Source: Podaxis mareebaensis (taxonomy: Eukaryota; Basidiomycota; Agaricomycetes; Agaricales; Agaricaceae). From it: DNA of 41,793 nucleotides. Below are positions 10,449-18,668 of the stretch, piece by piece. Numbering within the stretch: position 1 is the stretch's first letter; each line of letters opens with the position of its first letter. The position numbers and the translations under genes are program-made. The notes under the pieces were generated by a model, which was not told the origin of the DNA, ran no database searches, and was given only the letters and a program-made list of their open reading frames with translations. The stretch covers positions 1 through 41,793 of the forward strand of contig JAEUWP010000378.1 in assembly GCA_018524725.1 (NCBI GenBank), in the 5' to 3' direction.

Positions 10449-11579
10449 TTACTCTGAGCCTTCAGAAAAACCCTGCTGCTCTGGTCTTTCCTCGCCTTCT
10501 TGTTCCTCCTCCATGTTCCTGATTCATGCCTTCTTGGGTGCTCTGCAATTCCTGGAGATGTGCTCTTCTTTGCCACAGTTGAAGCACCTTCTTCCTCCTG
10601 GCTTCTTGCAGTCTTGGGCAATATGCCCTATGACATTGCACTTGAAGCATCGGGGTGGTGCCTTGTTGTTGGGCATTGTTTGTCTCTCTATCTCCATTGG
10701 TTAACCCATTCCTCCATATGTAATGCCAGTTCCTGTGCATCTGGTGCAGGTTTCCACTGCTTCATAACCTAAGCCAATGTTCAGGATAGTTTCCTTCCAT
10801 TGCTTGTAGGTCTCAGGCATTACTTCAATTGGGAATCCCAATATGGTCTTGATAATGTCTGAGCATGTGTTCTTCTTGAGCAGGAATATGGTGTGTTTGT
10901 CGTCTGTCTTGGACCTCATCTTCAATATGTCAAATTCGATGAGGAAGTCTGCTGTGTGTTTGTTGTTCTGCCTGTATGTCTTGATCCTCCATTCTGCATC
11001 ACTTTGTTGTCCTTCATTTCTGAATGTTGCTTCTATTTCCTTCTGGAATGTGTCCCACACAAGTGTGTCATTGCTGTTCTCCATTTGGTTGAGCTTCATG
11101 CTTGCGAATCATCCTGCAGTTCCTCCTCTCATCTGAGATAGTACTGCTACTGCCCTTCTGTTGGCATTGTTGATCTTGTTGAACTTCAAGAAAAATGTCA
11201 TCGACCTCCACCAGTCATCGAACTGACTTCTGTTTCCATCAAAAAATCCTGGATCCAGGACCAATGATTTCCCTCCTGTCTGCTGGGTTGTTGCTGTTTC
11301 TTCAGCCATATCAATATCAATGTCTTCTTTGTCAGCTGGCTCTTGTTCTTCCTCATTTGCAGGTTCTTCTGGATCTTCTTCATCTGTTGATTCCTCTGGT
11401 TGTTCTTTGTCTGCTGGTTCTGGCTGGTCTTCAAGTTCTGACTCAGTAGTCTCTTCATTGTTGGTGTGTTCACTTTCTGTAATGTCTGAAAACTCTGCCA
11501 CTAATGGCTCCCTGGTTTGTCCTAAGCTGTACAGTGCTGGTGTCCCTTCTTGACTATTCCAGATGTTGCTTCTGCTCAT
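10449..11579 (-). pseudogene. gag: gag of element 1, with in-frame stops
   Basis: ATG at 11579; the frame ends at TAA 10451-10449. The N-terminal 90 residues are acidic (Glu, Asp, Pro). A capsid-like region with an FDG motif, DDWW and AEWR follows. Two zinc knuckles come near the end, both CX2CX4HX4C (CFKCNVIGHIAQDC and CFNCGKEEHISRNC). Three in-frame stops interrupt it: TGA after GGTAG, TAA after YGGMG, and TGA after PKKA. Each is explained by loss of a CGA arginine codon. Gag coats and packages the element RNA. pol lies in the -1 frame relative to gag, with a candidate slippery site at 10473-10467. This copy cannot make full-length Gag without readthrough. Confidence 0.85.
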
Positions 11580-11678
11580 ACACTGAGCCTCACTCCTAGT
11601 TGAGCACTGCTGTCATGCCTGGTTGTGCCTTGGTATACACCCCTAGCTGGGCCTTCCTTGTTGCAAGGTGAGTTGGTG

Positions 11679-11690
11679 ATGCTTTACCAA
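11679..11690 (-). other. Self-primer-binding site of element 1
   Basis: On the minus strand TTGGTAAAGCAT follows the 5' LTR after one nucleotide. It does not resemble the usual initiator-tRNA primer site. It is a perfect 12-nt complement of the predicted mRNA 5' end (11776-11765). This is the arrangement known for Tf1, whose mRNA folds back and primes its own reverse transcription. Confidence 0.75.
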
Positions 11691-11691
11691 A

Positions 11692-11951
11692 TGTTATGAC
11701 CTTTGTATGAACTCAGGTTGCAACTAGGCAAAGACTTGAGGATGAGCAAAGGGGAAAGAACTAGTTGGTAAAGCATAAGGAATACAGGTGCTCTACCTAG
11801 GGTCTATATACTGAGAGAGGAGTAGCTAAGAATAGATGAAACAGAGAGATGAGTCAGTGGATGACTAAGGTGAAGTGTAGCAAGGGGCTGAGACATAAGG
11901 TGAAACAGTGCACTGAGTAAGTATGTACTAAATATAGCTGAGACCGTAACA
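11692..11951 (-). repeat. 5' LTR of element 1 (260 bp)
   Basis: In element orientation this LTR holds the promoter: a TATA box, then the predicted transcript start at 11776. It ends one nucleotide before the primer site. Confidence 0.95.
11805..11810 (-). promoter_or_regulatory. LTR promoter: TATA box and predicted transcript start
   Basis: TATATA at 11810-11805 on the minus strand lies 34 nt upstream of ATGCTTTACCAA (11776-11765). These 12 nt are exactly complementary to the primer-binding site next to the LTR, so transcription is predicted to begin at about 11776. The same layout occurs in the other LTR (TATA 5791-5796, start 5762). Confidence 0.7.
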
Positions 11952-11956
11952 CAAAG
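11952..11956. repeat. Target site duplication, right
   Basis: CAAAG directly after the LTR end TAACA, matching 5673-5677. A 5-bp duplication is normal for Ty3/gypsy integrases. Confidence 0.9.
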
Positions 11957-13189
11957 GGCACACTAAACAATCACGAAGGTAGAATTCACCCAGAGGATCA
12001 CGATAAACAGAGAGGCCTTGAGATTTATTGGAAGTGGAAGAAGTAGAGAAGGGAGAACATACCAGGATACAGGGAGGTAAACAGAAACAACTATGACAGT
12101 AGGAGGTGAGGTATATCGTACATTCATGTAGCAGTGTTCTGCTTTCACTAACAAATCTTGGAAAGCCCCACCTAGATGGAAGGAATCAACCTTTGAAGAC
12201 ATATCGCTAGATCCATTTAGAGGAGAGGACCCCAGTAGGCTCATCCCTCGTCTGATGCTAAACTCCCATGCTTTAGAGCACATATTGCAATCTTAATTTA
12301 ATTTATTGTTCGTTTCCTCATCTAGGTTCTATGTTATGCTTGACGACGGCTTCGTGAGAGTACAACTTTATCATACCAGCTGACTTACATCTTCCATCAG
12401 ATTCCCCCACACACTAACTCAGATCCTATGTTAAACGTAGGTACCCTGCCGAGGGACGTAGATACTCTGCCTAAACTCAGTACACACTCACCGCGTCCTA
12501 GCAGTAGGTATGCTCGTGACAGTATAGAGATAAAGAATTCAACGACAATAACAGGTTAGTAACAGCGTGAGGTGGATTGTGGTCATTGACCATACGTTGA
12601 TCCGGCTTACATTCAAAAGAAGCAATGAAGACTTCGATGATTGATTTCTCATTATCTGCTATGTACGGATCTTCTAGTGAATGCACTCGTTTAGCACGAG
12701 GGCACTAGTAAAAAGGGCAGGATCGGAGTTGGAATGTACGGCTCATCATCTGGACCCTCATTGCACAAGCGTACGTTGGCAAGCTTTGCATGACTATGCA
12801 GATGTGGTAATACTGGTTGTCTCGGGAAAAATGGACACAGAAGATTCTGACTGTTAGGCAGTTGCGTTTAGGACGTAGAGAGTTTCCTGAGAATATCGCC
12901 TTATCAATGTCAAGTGAGTCCAACACTTGAAGCTTGAAGATCCAGGGAGCTACAGTTCCAAGAATTATATTCGACTGACATCAGCGGTTCATACAAAAGA
13001 GACGGTGGTCAAAGCTGCGAAATAAAGTGCGAAGGGTCCTGAATACGACCTGGAAATCTCATAGGTCGACTGCTCAGCATAAGGGGAAACGATATAGACT
13101 GCAGCGTTGCTTTAGCCTGGAGCAACAGACATTGAGCGATGAAGTCAATCCAAACACACCTCGGGCTGAACAGCAATAACTCATGGCCT
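11957..13189. other. Intergenic region right of element 1
   Basis: CpG frequency rises at once after the element. A 106-codon minus ORF (11963-12283) contains a possible intron but has no recognisable domain. I see no convincing gene. Confidence 0.4.
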
Positions 13190-13573
13190 TCATAAGCCTC
13201 CTCCTAAGGCTGGTCCGACGGTACCAACAACCGGTCCAACGACCGGTAGTCCCCCGAGGGCTGAGCCTACGCCACCGAGTCCTGGTGCCCCATTCAAACT
13301 GACCCCCGAGGCGACTTCCCTAGCCACTTCCGCTGGGTTTGTGGATTCTCCTGCAGCCTCCTTTGGCTTGACATAACCACCACCGGGACTGGCATATCCA
13401 CCATAGCCCGAGTTCCCCCCGGGGCTAGTGTGGCCTCCGGTAGACGGGCCTGGAAGACTTCCAATCGTTGATCCGTGGCCAACAAGGGCACCCGGCCCAA
13501 CAACGCTAGGGGCCGCGTTGGCAATGGCGACGTATGAGATGATGAGGGAGAGAGAGAAAATCTTGTTGAACAT
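13190..13573 (-). CDS. Small secreted Gly/Pro-rich protein
   Basis: A 127-residue protein starting at MFNKIF. The upstream in-frame Met at 13639 would bury the signal peptide and lies at the TATA box, so 13573 is preferred. Residues 1-20 form a signal peptide ending in ANA. The mature chain is Gly, Pro, Val, Ser and Ala-rich without cysteine. It has a GYGGYASPGGGY stretch, an acidic helix-like middle (EAAGESTNPAEVAREVA) and a Gly/Leu/Val end (GGVGSALGGLPVVG). It resembles the two proteins at 1345 and 3901 in design but not in sequence. No family recognised; it may be a cell-wall or matrix-associated protein. Confidence 0.65.
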   Translation of the reverse strand: MFNKIFSLSLIISYVAIANAAPSVVGPGALVGHGSTIGSLPGPSTGGHTSPGGNSGYGGYASPGGGYVKPKEAAGESTNPAEVAREVASGVSLNGAPGLGGVGSALGGLPVVGPVVGTVGPALGGGL

Positions 13574-13649
13574 CGTTGGGAAGACTGTGTGCGAGAGGGA
13601 ACTTTTTGAAAAGCTCAATCCTTGGCTGGAAACTTTCAAATAAAGGGTT

Positions 13650-13656
13650 CTTATAC
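13650..13656 (-). promoter_or_regulatory. TATA box of the Gly/Pro-rich secreted protein
   Basis: GTATAAG on the minus strand, about 80 nt before the ATG at 13573. Confidence 0.5.
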
Positions 13657-14367
13657 TTCATGGTTATCGAAGAAGGTGGGCAAAGAAGTTTGAGAATTGG
13701 GAAGGGGAAACCGCTGACCACTCATCACATGTACACTCTGTTCTCGAGTCTTCAAAATTGTCAGTCTGGAACGACGGCGAAGGATAATTACGTTTAAGAA
13801 CCGACGGTGCCAGGATGCAGAGCGGCTTCGCGATAGACAATCTATCGAGGCGAAGGTTGGAGGAAAGAACGCCGTCCGCCACATTTATTGGCGTTACGGC
13901 CGAAGCTTTGAGCAAAGTGCCATTGAAGCCTATGGAATACCAATTTATAGGCATTAAAGACTCCATGGGAGGCCTTCCCGTTGCCGTTTCGAATCATAAT
14001 CGTAACCTCTGATCGGACAGCCCCTATACCGTGGCTGGATAAAGAGGAGGCGAGACCATACAGGACCATACTATGCTTCCAAGAACAGAGCGGTGTGTGT
14101 CTTCGAAGATAAAGAACTTTGTGCCCACGCTTTACACGGGTACTGACTAGTACTGACTTGGCGCGGTCCAGGGTGGAAACGCTCGGCGTCATATCGCTAC
14201 TTACATTCTTGGCGACTGTTTCCTTATCAATTCCGAAGGTCAAGCAAATATAATGGGTGTTAACGATACAGTCTTATTGTTAGTAATGCGAGGATATATA
14301 CTACACGTGCGATGAACCCGATATAAGTTAAGCGTCTAGCTACGGAAGAGGACGGCGGATGGCGGTG
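13657..14367. other. Intergenic region
   Basis: Overlapping minus ORFs (13664-13966 and 13842-14243, up to 133 codons) lie between two minus-strand genes. Neither shows a domain, splice pattern or promoter. I treat the stretch as non-coding. Confidence 0.4.
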
Positions 14368-14916
14368 TTAATCCTCGAGCCATCCATATGTTTTGAGAAG
14401 GTCACGTATTTCAATGCTGTTGGGCTTGATGTCTCCATTCAAGGGCGCGAAGCTCTTTTTTAGTCTTGCACCGCCCAAGGTAAAGATCACGGAGTAGAAC
14501 AAACCCTCACCCTATTAATACAGAATCAATCAGAATCTGCTGTCAGAGCGTCGGCGATCGAAGTGGAATTATTACACTCACGTCCCGCGTGGGACCCACC
14601 CGCGGGGGTGAGCTAGTTACAGTGCCGAGACACCAGGTTCCGTTTGCTGTGCGAACCCAGGCTGACTCGCCTCTCTGCAAACACGAGGTAGGTTAAGACT
14701 CAGTTGTTCCGAAGTCAACAGCAAGATCCGTACCTCAAAGGTGTAAGGGCGACTTTCGTCGAGGTCAGTGAGTTCGTCCGTAAAGTAACTGCTATCGCTG
14801 CTTGCATCACTCCATTGCTCAAGTTCTTCTGGAGTGGCTGCGCGTAATAGCTTTTGATTGCCTATATTCAATTGACTACGGGTAGATCTTGGCCTTCCAG
14901 TCATGTACTGAGGCAT
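14368..14916 (-). CDS. Uncharacterised 139-residue three-exon protein
   Basis: Exons 14916-14734, 14674-14582 and 14511-14368. The introns GTACGG..TTGCAG (59 nt) and GTGAGT..AATAG (70 nt) both fall in phase 0. Without splicing the frame breaks within exon 2, so the spliced model is needed. The N-terminal 60 residues are polar and acidic (EELEQWSDASSDSSYFTDELTD). The C-terminal 75 residues look folded: AWVRTANGTWCLGTV, then FYSVIF and FAPLNGDIKP, ending DLLKTYGWLED. The WVR..G.W..G.V pattern recalls small beta-barrel folds, but that is a guess. I do not recognise a named family. Confidence 0.7.
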
Positions 14917-15050
14917 GGTAGGTATGGGCTGAGTGAACTTAGGTGTGAAAATCTGCTAAGAAGCGGAAGGAAGCGCTGTGTAGTTTGCGACGGCTTGGTT
15001 GGTAGGAGGGGAAAGATCGATTGTTTGAAGGGACGGTTGATAGGTGGGCC

Positions 15051-15057
15051 TTATATA
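15051..15057 (-). promoter_or_regulatory. TATA box of the 139-residue protein gene
   Basis: TATATAA on the minus strand, about 135 nt before the ATG at 14916. The DNA between it and VPS4 (15058-15662) is a shared divergent promoter region in which I see no gene. Confidence 0.5.
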
Positions 15058-15662
15058 CTAGACGGGAAGCTGTGGCGAAGTGGGGATGGCCGAATTAGAC
15101 GCAATCAATTGTTAATCAAAGAGATGAACAAGAATGTATGTGTGGGTCGAGGTTCCCTTATTTGTTCTCGCTTATTCAGAGCTTTCGTATATCAATGTAC
15201 TTGTCTCCGCACGTCCGATTGACCAACTACTGCGGCCAATGCTGTTCTCGGTGTACTCTGCCAATTCGATGCCCGTAAAAATATTGCGTCATAAAAATTG
15301 CAGTGCAGGGCGCACAGCAGAATCGATGCAACATCAATCAATTGATTGATCTTGGTGATTGTCCAAGCAGGTAGGGGTGTGGCATCCGCATGACTACACC
15401 TCATTGCTGTAGCGTTGTCGAGATTTGTCGAGAACAATCACCAACACCGAAGCAGGACAACAGTATTACTTCATTGTCTAACAACAGCAACCGAGGGTCG
15501 CAGGACATGTGGCAAGTGAGATAAAATTGGAATAAAGACAGGAAGGGTCCCGAAGCTTGAAGTTTGGCATCAACAACAGATCCAAACACCATCATTCTGC
15601 ACCCAGGGTTGACGTCGATTACAGTAACAGTTTGATCTCTCCGCACACGCCTTGCATTCAAC

Positions 15663-17327
15663 ATGTCGACAACAAATTATCTAGATGTAAGTCTCATGAA
15701 TACTACGTTGTGATGTTCTAACAAGTTTACTCAGCGCGCTGTAGATATTGTCCAGAAAGCCATAGATGAAGACCTGAAGCACAATTATGCCGAAGCCTAC
15801 AAGCTTTACCAGAACTCACTTGACTACTTCATGCTAGCCCTCAAATGTATGTTGCTAACATGCTCGTATGTTGGGAGAAATCAAACTTTTTATATACAGA
15901 TGAGAAGAACGAGAAGTCCAAGGTGCTCATCAAGACCAAAATCAACGAATACTTGACTCGGGCCGAAACGCTGAAAGATCATCTAACAAATTCATCCGAA
16001 AGGAGAGGGCGGAGCGCCATCGGCATCAATGGAGGCGGAGGAGCTGCAGGTGGAGGAGGCAAGAAGTGAGTGGTTTCCAGTTCTCTTCCAATCACCACAC
16101 CGTACGAAAACCTCGGTCACTGATGTAGATAGCCAGGAAGGACGGTGAGGACGATGATGTCGATCCCGATACAAAGAAACTACGGGCCGGACTCTCAGGC
16201 GCTATCTTGTCGGAAAAGCCGAATGTGAAGTGGGACGACGTTGCTGGTCTAGAAGGCGCGAAAGCATCCTTGAAGGAGGCCGTCATCTTGCCCATCAAGT
16301 TTCCTCACTTATTCACCGGAAAGCGGACGCCATGGAGGGGTATTCTGTTATACGGACCACCTGGGACTGGCAAATCCTACCTCGCAAAGGCGGTCGCGAC
16401 AGAGGCGAAGAGCACGTTTTTCAGCGTCAGCTCCTCTGACCTTGTTAGCAAGTGGCAGGGTGACTCAGAAAGGTGTGCCGCAGTCCAATGCCACAGCGTG
16501 CCAAATGGCTGACACAAGTAACCACAGATTAGTCAAGAATCTCTTCGAGCTCGCGCGAGAGTCAAAACCTGCCATCATCTTCATTGACGAGATCGATTCG
16601 TTGGCCGGCACACGTAACGAATCCGAATCAGAGGGTTCTCGGAGAATCAAGACAGAATTCTTGGTACAAATGAACGGTGTCGGGCATGATGATACAGGCG
16701 TTCTTGTCCTTGGTGCAACCAACATCCCATGGCAACTTGATAACGCCATCAAGCGTCGGTAAGTCTTTCGCTGACCCGCTGCAAAAAGTTCATTAATCCA
16801 AAAATAAATCAGGTTCGAGAAGCGGATATACATCCCTCTCCCTGGGCCTGATGCCCGCCGCCGGATGTTCGAAATCCACATCGGTAACACACCCTGTCAG
16901 CTTGAACCCAAGGACTACCGTACCCTCGCCCAAAAGACCGAAGGCTACTCTGGCTCAGACATCTCCATTGTCGTGCGCGACGCCCTTATGCAACCAGTAC
17001 GCAAGGTCATCAACGCCACACATTTCCGACAGGTCGAGGCCGAGGACCCTGAGAACCCTGGATCGACCAAGCTCAAATGGACGCCCTGTTCACCTGGTGC
17101 GCAGGGAGCGAAGGAAATGACTTGGTCGGACATCGGAAGTGATGAATTACTGGAACCGCCGTTGAAGCTTGCAGATTTCTTGAAGAGTTTGGAGAGTACG
17201 CGACCGACAGTTACGGAGGCTGATATTAAGAAACATGAGGAGTGGACTCGGGAGTCTGGTGCGTTTCTTTGTTAATTCGTCGCATGAGGAGTTTGTTCAT
17301 TTGGCCACAGGTAATGACGGTGCATAA
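15663..17327 (+). CDS. VPS4: Vacuolar protein sorting AAA ATPase Vps4
   Basis: Seven exons: 15663-15686, 15735-15846, 15900-16065, 16137-16472, 16528-16758, 16813-17258 and 17311-17327. They give 443 residues, the usual Vps4 length. Residues 1-75 are the MIT domain ([17 protein letters not shown]), which binds ESCRT-III tails. The AAA domain has Walker A GPPGTGKS (174-181) and Walker B IIFIDEID (catalytic Glu 234). The arginine finger lies at the KRRFEKR splice junction. The Vps4-specific beta domain and C-terminal helix ([12 protein letters not shown]) follow. Vps4 disassembles ESCRT-III filaments in multivesicular-body sorting, abscission and membrane repair. The last exon is only 17 nt. 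The linker holds a Gly-rich stretch ([12 protein letters not shown]). Confidence 0.95.
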
Positions 17328-18668
17328 CACTTTTTTTGAGACATCTGTATTCATTTTCTTCGGTTTTCATTATATATCTTGACTCCGTATATCCATCATT
17401 CGAGGCAGCGAGAGGCTTAATGAGCGAGGAAAGAGGACCAGACACTTCATTTGATTAAGGGCACATCAAGAACCGCAGGAACTACTTCTACCCTGGTAGG
17501 CTTAACTATTTCTCGTACTCTATGGGGCCAGAAGACCGCTAGGGGTGGGATACTCATGCATGAGCGTACGTGTATGAGACAGAGGGGAAATGGAAGAACT
17601 AGGGATGGTTACGTACGGTAATGAAGGAGCTTGACTATGAGGTAAACTAATGTAAAATCGGTGGTTCGGTACGGGGAGGGTGCTACTCTTGCAACATTTC
17701 GAAAGTCGTCATGGAAATGGGACTAGTTGTGGCTGGACAAGCGAGAATCTGGGATGAGAATGTAGGGGTGACCAAGGGTAAAGCTTGTAACATTTCGCCC
17801 AACAGAACGGGAACGTAGGTTTGATTGAGTTGCGGCTTTCCAATCGAAATGAACTGAAAAGCGCGATCAGGTCAGAACCCGAGAACCCGAATGAGAACAC
17901 AAAAGTGGGCGAAATGAATTCGCGAAAGGCAACTACAGCACAAGCCCAGAAATGGATAAATGATGCGAAAGAGAAGCGTCGAAGAACAAGATCCGAAAGA
18001 AGAGGATAATGGTAAAATGGCAGGAGCCAAGTAGACACAATAAAAAGGGGAATAATGATAATGATACATAGTCGCGAATGAAGGTAAGAATAGAAACACG
18101 TCCAAATGTCAGCAGCTGTGAAAGCACGCCGGAACGCGTCCTACGAAAGATGACAGACAAAAAAGGGAAACAGAAAGCAGAAAGCAGAAACGCGTTGGTT
18201 CCGTTTGTTCGATATGGTACTGTTTTAATGATACCCAAGGTCCAAGAAAGAAAACCCACGAAAAAAAAGGAAGTATAGAAGGGCAAGCCACCCGAGAGCA
18301 CAGCCATGAACGACGCACGCAAACTTTGTGCAAATGAATGCCCTCCGAAGAACGCGCGAGAAGTGAGAGCGCCACAGGGTGCGGATATTAAACGCCAAGC
18401 GTTGAATGCGAACAGGTGGTATGAATGAGCGTGGGTGAACGAGAGACTTCTAGCTGAGATTGGGGTGATGATGCACAAAAGGCGAAAGAGACAGCAGCAC
18501 GGTTAGCTTGAGAGGCGAGACAAGGGCAGGATGTTAGTGATAATGTACAAAGAACTTGAGCGTCAAGCATTTCACCACGGCGAACGTCCTAGTCGAGTAT
18601 GTCAACATAAATAAAGAGCAGAGAGACACATGTACACACCTCACAGAGGATCACAGGACTCAGAAAAC
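17328..18668. other. Region between convergent genes (3' flanks)
   Basis: The 3' flanks of VPS4 (+) and the 979-residue gene (-) meet here. A 181-codon hydrophobic minus ORF (17933-18478) follows from T/C-rich sequence with no promoter or domain. I regard it as 3' UTR or spacer. Confidence 0.45.

Larger units (their letters stand above)
6952..10473 (-). pseudogene. pol: pol of element 1 (PR-RT-RNase H-integrase-chromodomain), with in-frame stops
   Basis: One long reading frame on the minus strand ending at TAG 6954-6952. In order: aspartic protease (LVDTGC, catalytic Asp codon 10302-10300), reverse transcriptase (YMDD at 9333-9322), RNase H, integrase with zinc-binding and DDE core, and a C-terminal chromodomain. 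About 17 TGA/TAA codons interrupt it. At conserved places such as FANFY-stop-stop-FIKNF and KG-stop-GMQYL, related elements have arginine, so each stop fits CGA changed to TGA. No frameshift is needed between the protease and the chromodomain. The enzyme set would copy element RNA and insert the DNA; this copy cannot act on its own. Confidence 0.9.
210..11951. other. CpG-depleted, transposon-rich domain
   Basis: From about position 210 to the right-hand LTR end, CpG is rare and TG/CA are abundant. Before 210 and after 11,951 CpG is frequent. The depleted block covers both secreted-protein paralogues, their intergenic DNA and the complete retrotransposon. Deamination of methylated cytosine in CpG is the usual explanation for such patterns in fungal transposon regions. 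The extent was judged by eye, not computed. Confidence 0.6.
5678..11951 (-). mobile_element. Complete Ty3/gypsy chromovirus-type LTR retrotransposon (element 1)
   Basis: A 6,274-bp element transcribed on the minus strand. In element order: LTR 11951-11692, primer site 11690-11679, gag 11579-10449, pol to 6952 (protease, RT, RNase H, integrase, chromodomain), an extra ORF 6917-6066, polypurine tract 5950-5938, LTR 5937-5678. The 5-bp target duplication CAAAG flanks it at 5673-5677 and 11952-11956. The pol order RT-RNase H-integrase and the chromodomain place it in the Ty3/gypsy chromoviruses. The self-complementary primer site points to the Tf1/sushi group. It is defective: about 24 in-frame stops, almost all explicable as CGA to TGA. 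Confidence 0.95.

Noticed and set aside
9893..10522. 209-codon plus-strand ORF opposite pol
   Set aside because: Antisense shadow of the protease/gag region, which carries clear retroelement motifs on the minus strand.
11195..11553. Plus-strand Ser/Leu-rich ORFs opposite gag
   Set aside because: Shadows of the acidic Glu/Asp-rich Gag N-terminus read on the other strand.
13842..14243. 133-codon minus ORF between two minus genes
   Set aside because: No recognisable motif, signal peptide, TATA box or intron structure; length is compatible with chance.
17933..18478. 181-codon hydrophobic minus-strand ORF resembling a membrane protein
   Set aside because: It lies in T/C-rich sequence just downstream of a minus-strand gene. 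T-rich DNA gives hydrophobic codons automatically. No domain, no promoter and no splice pattern.
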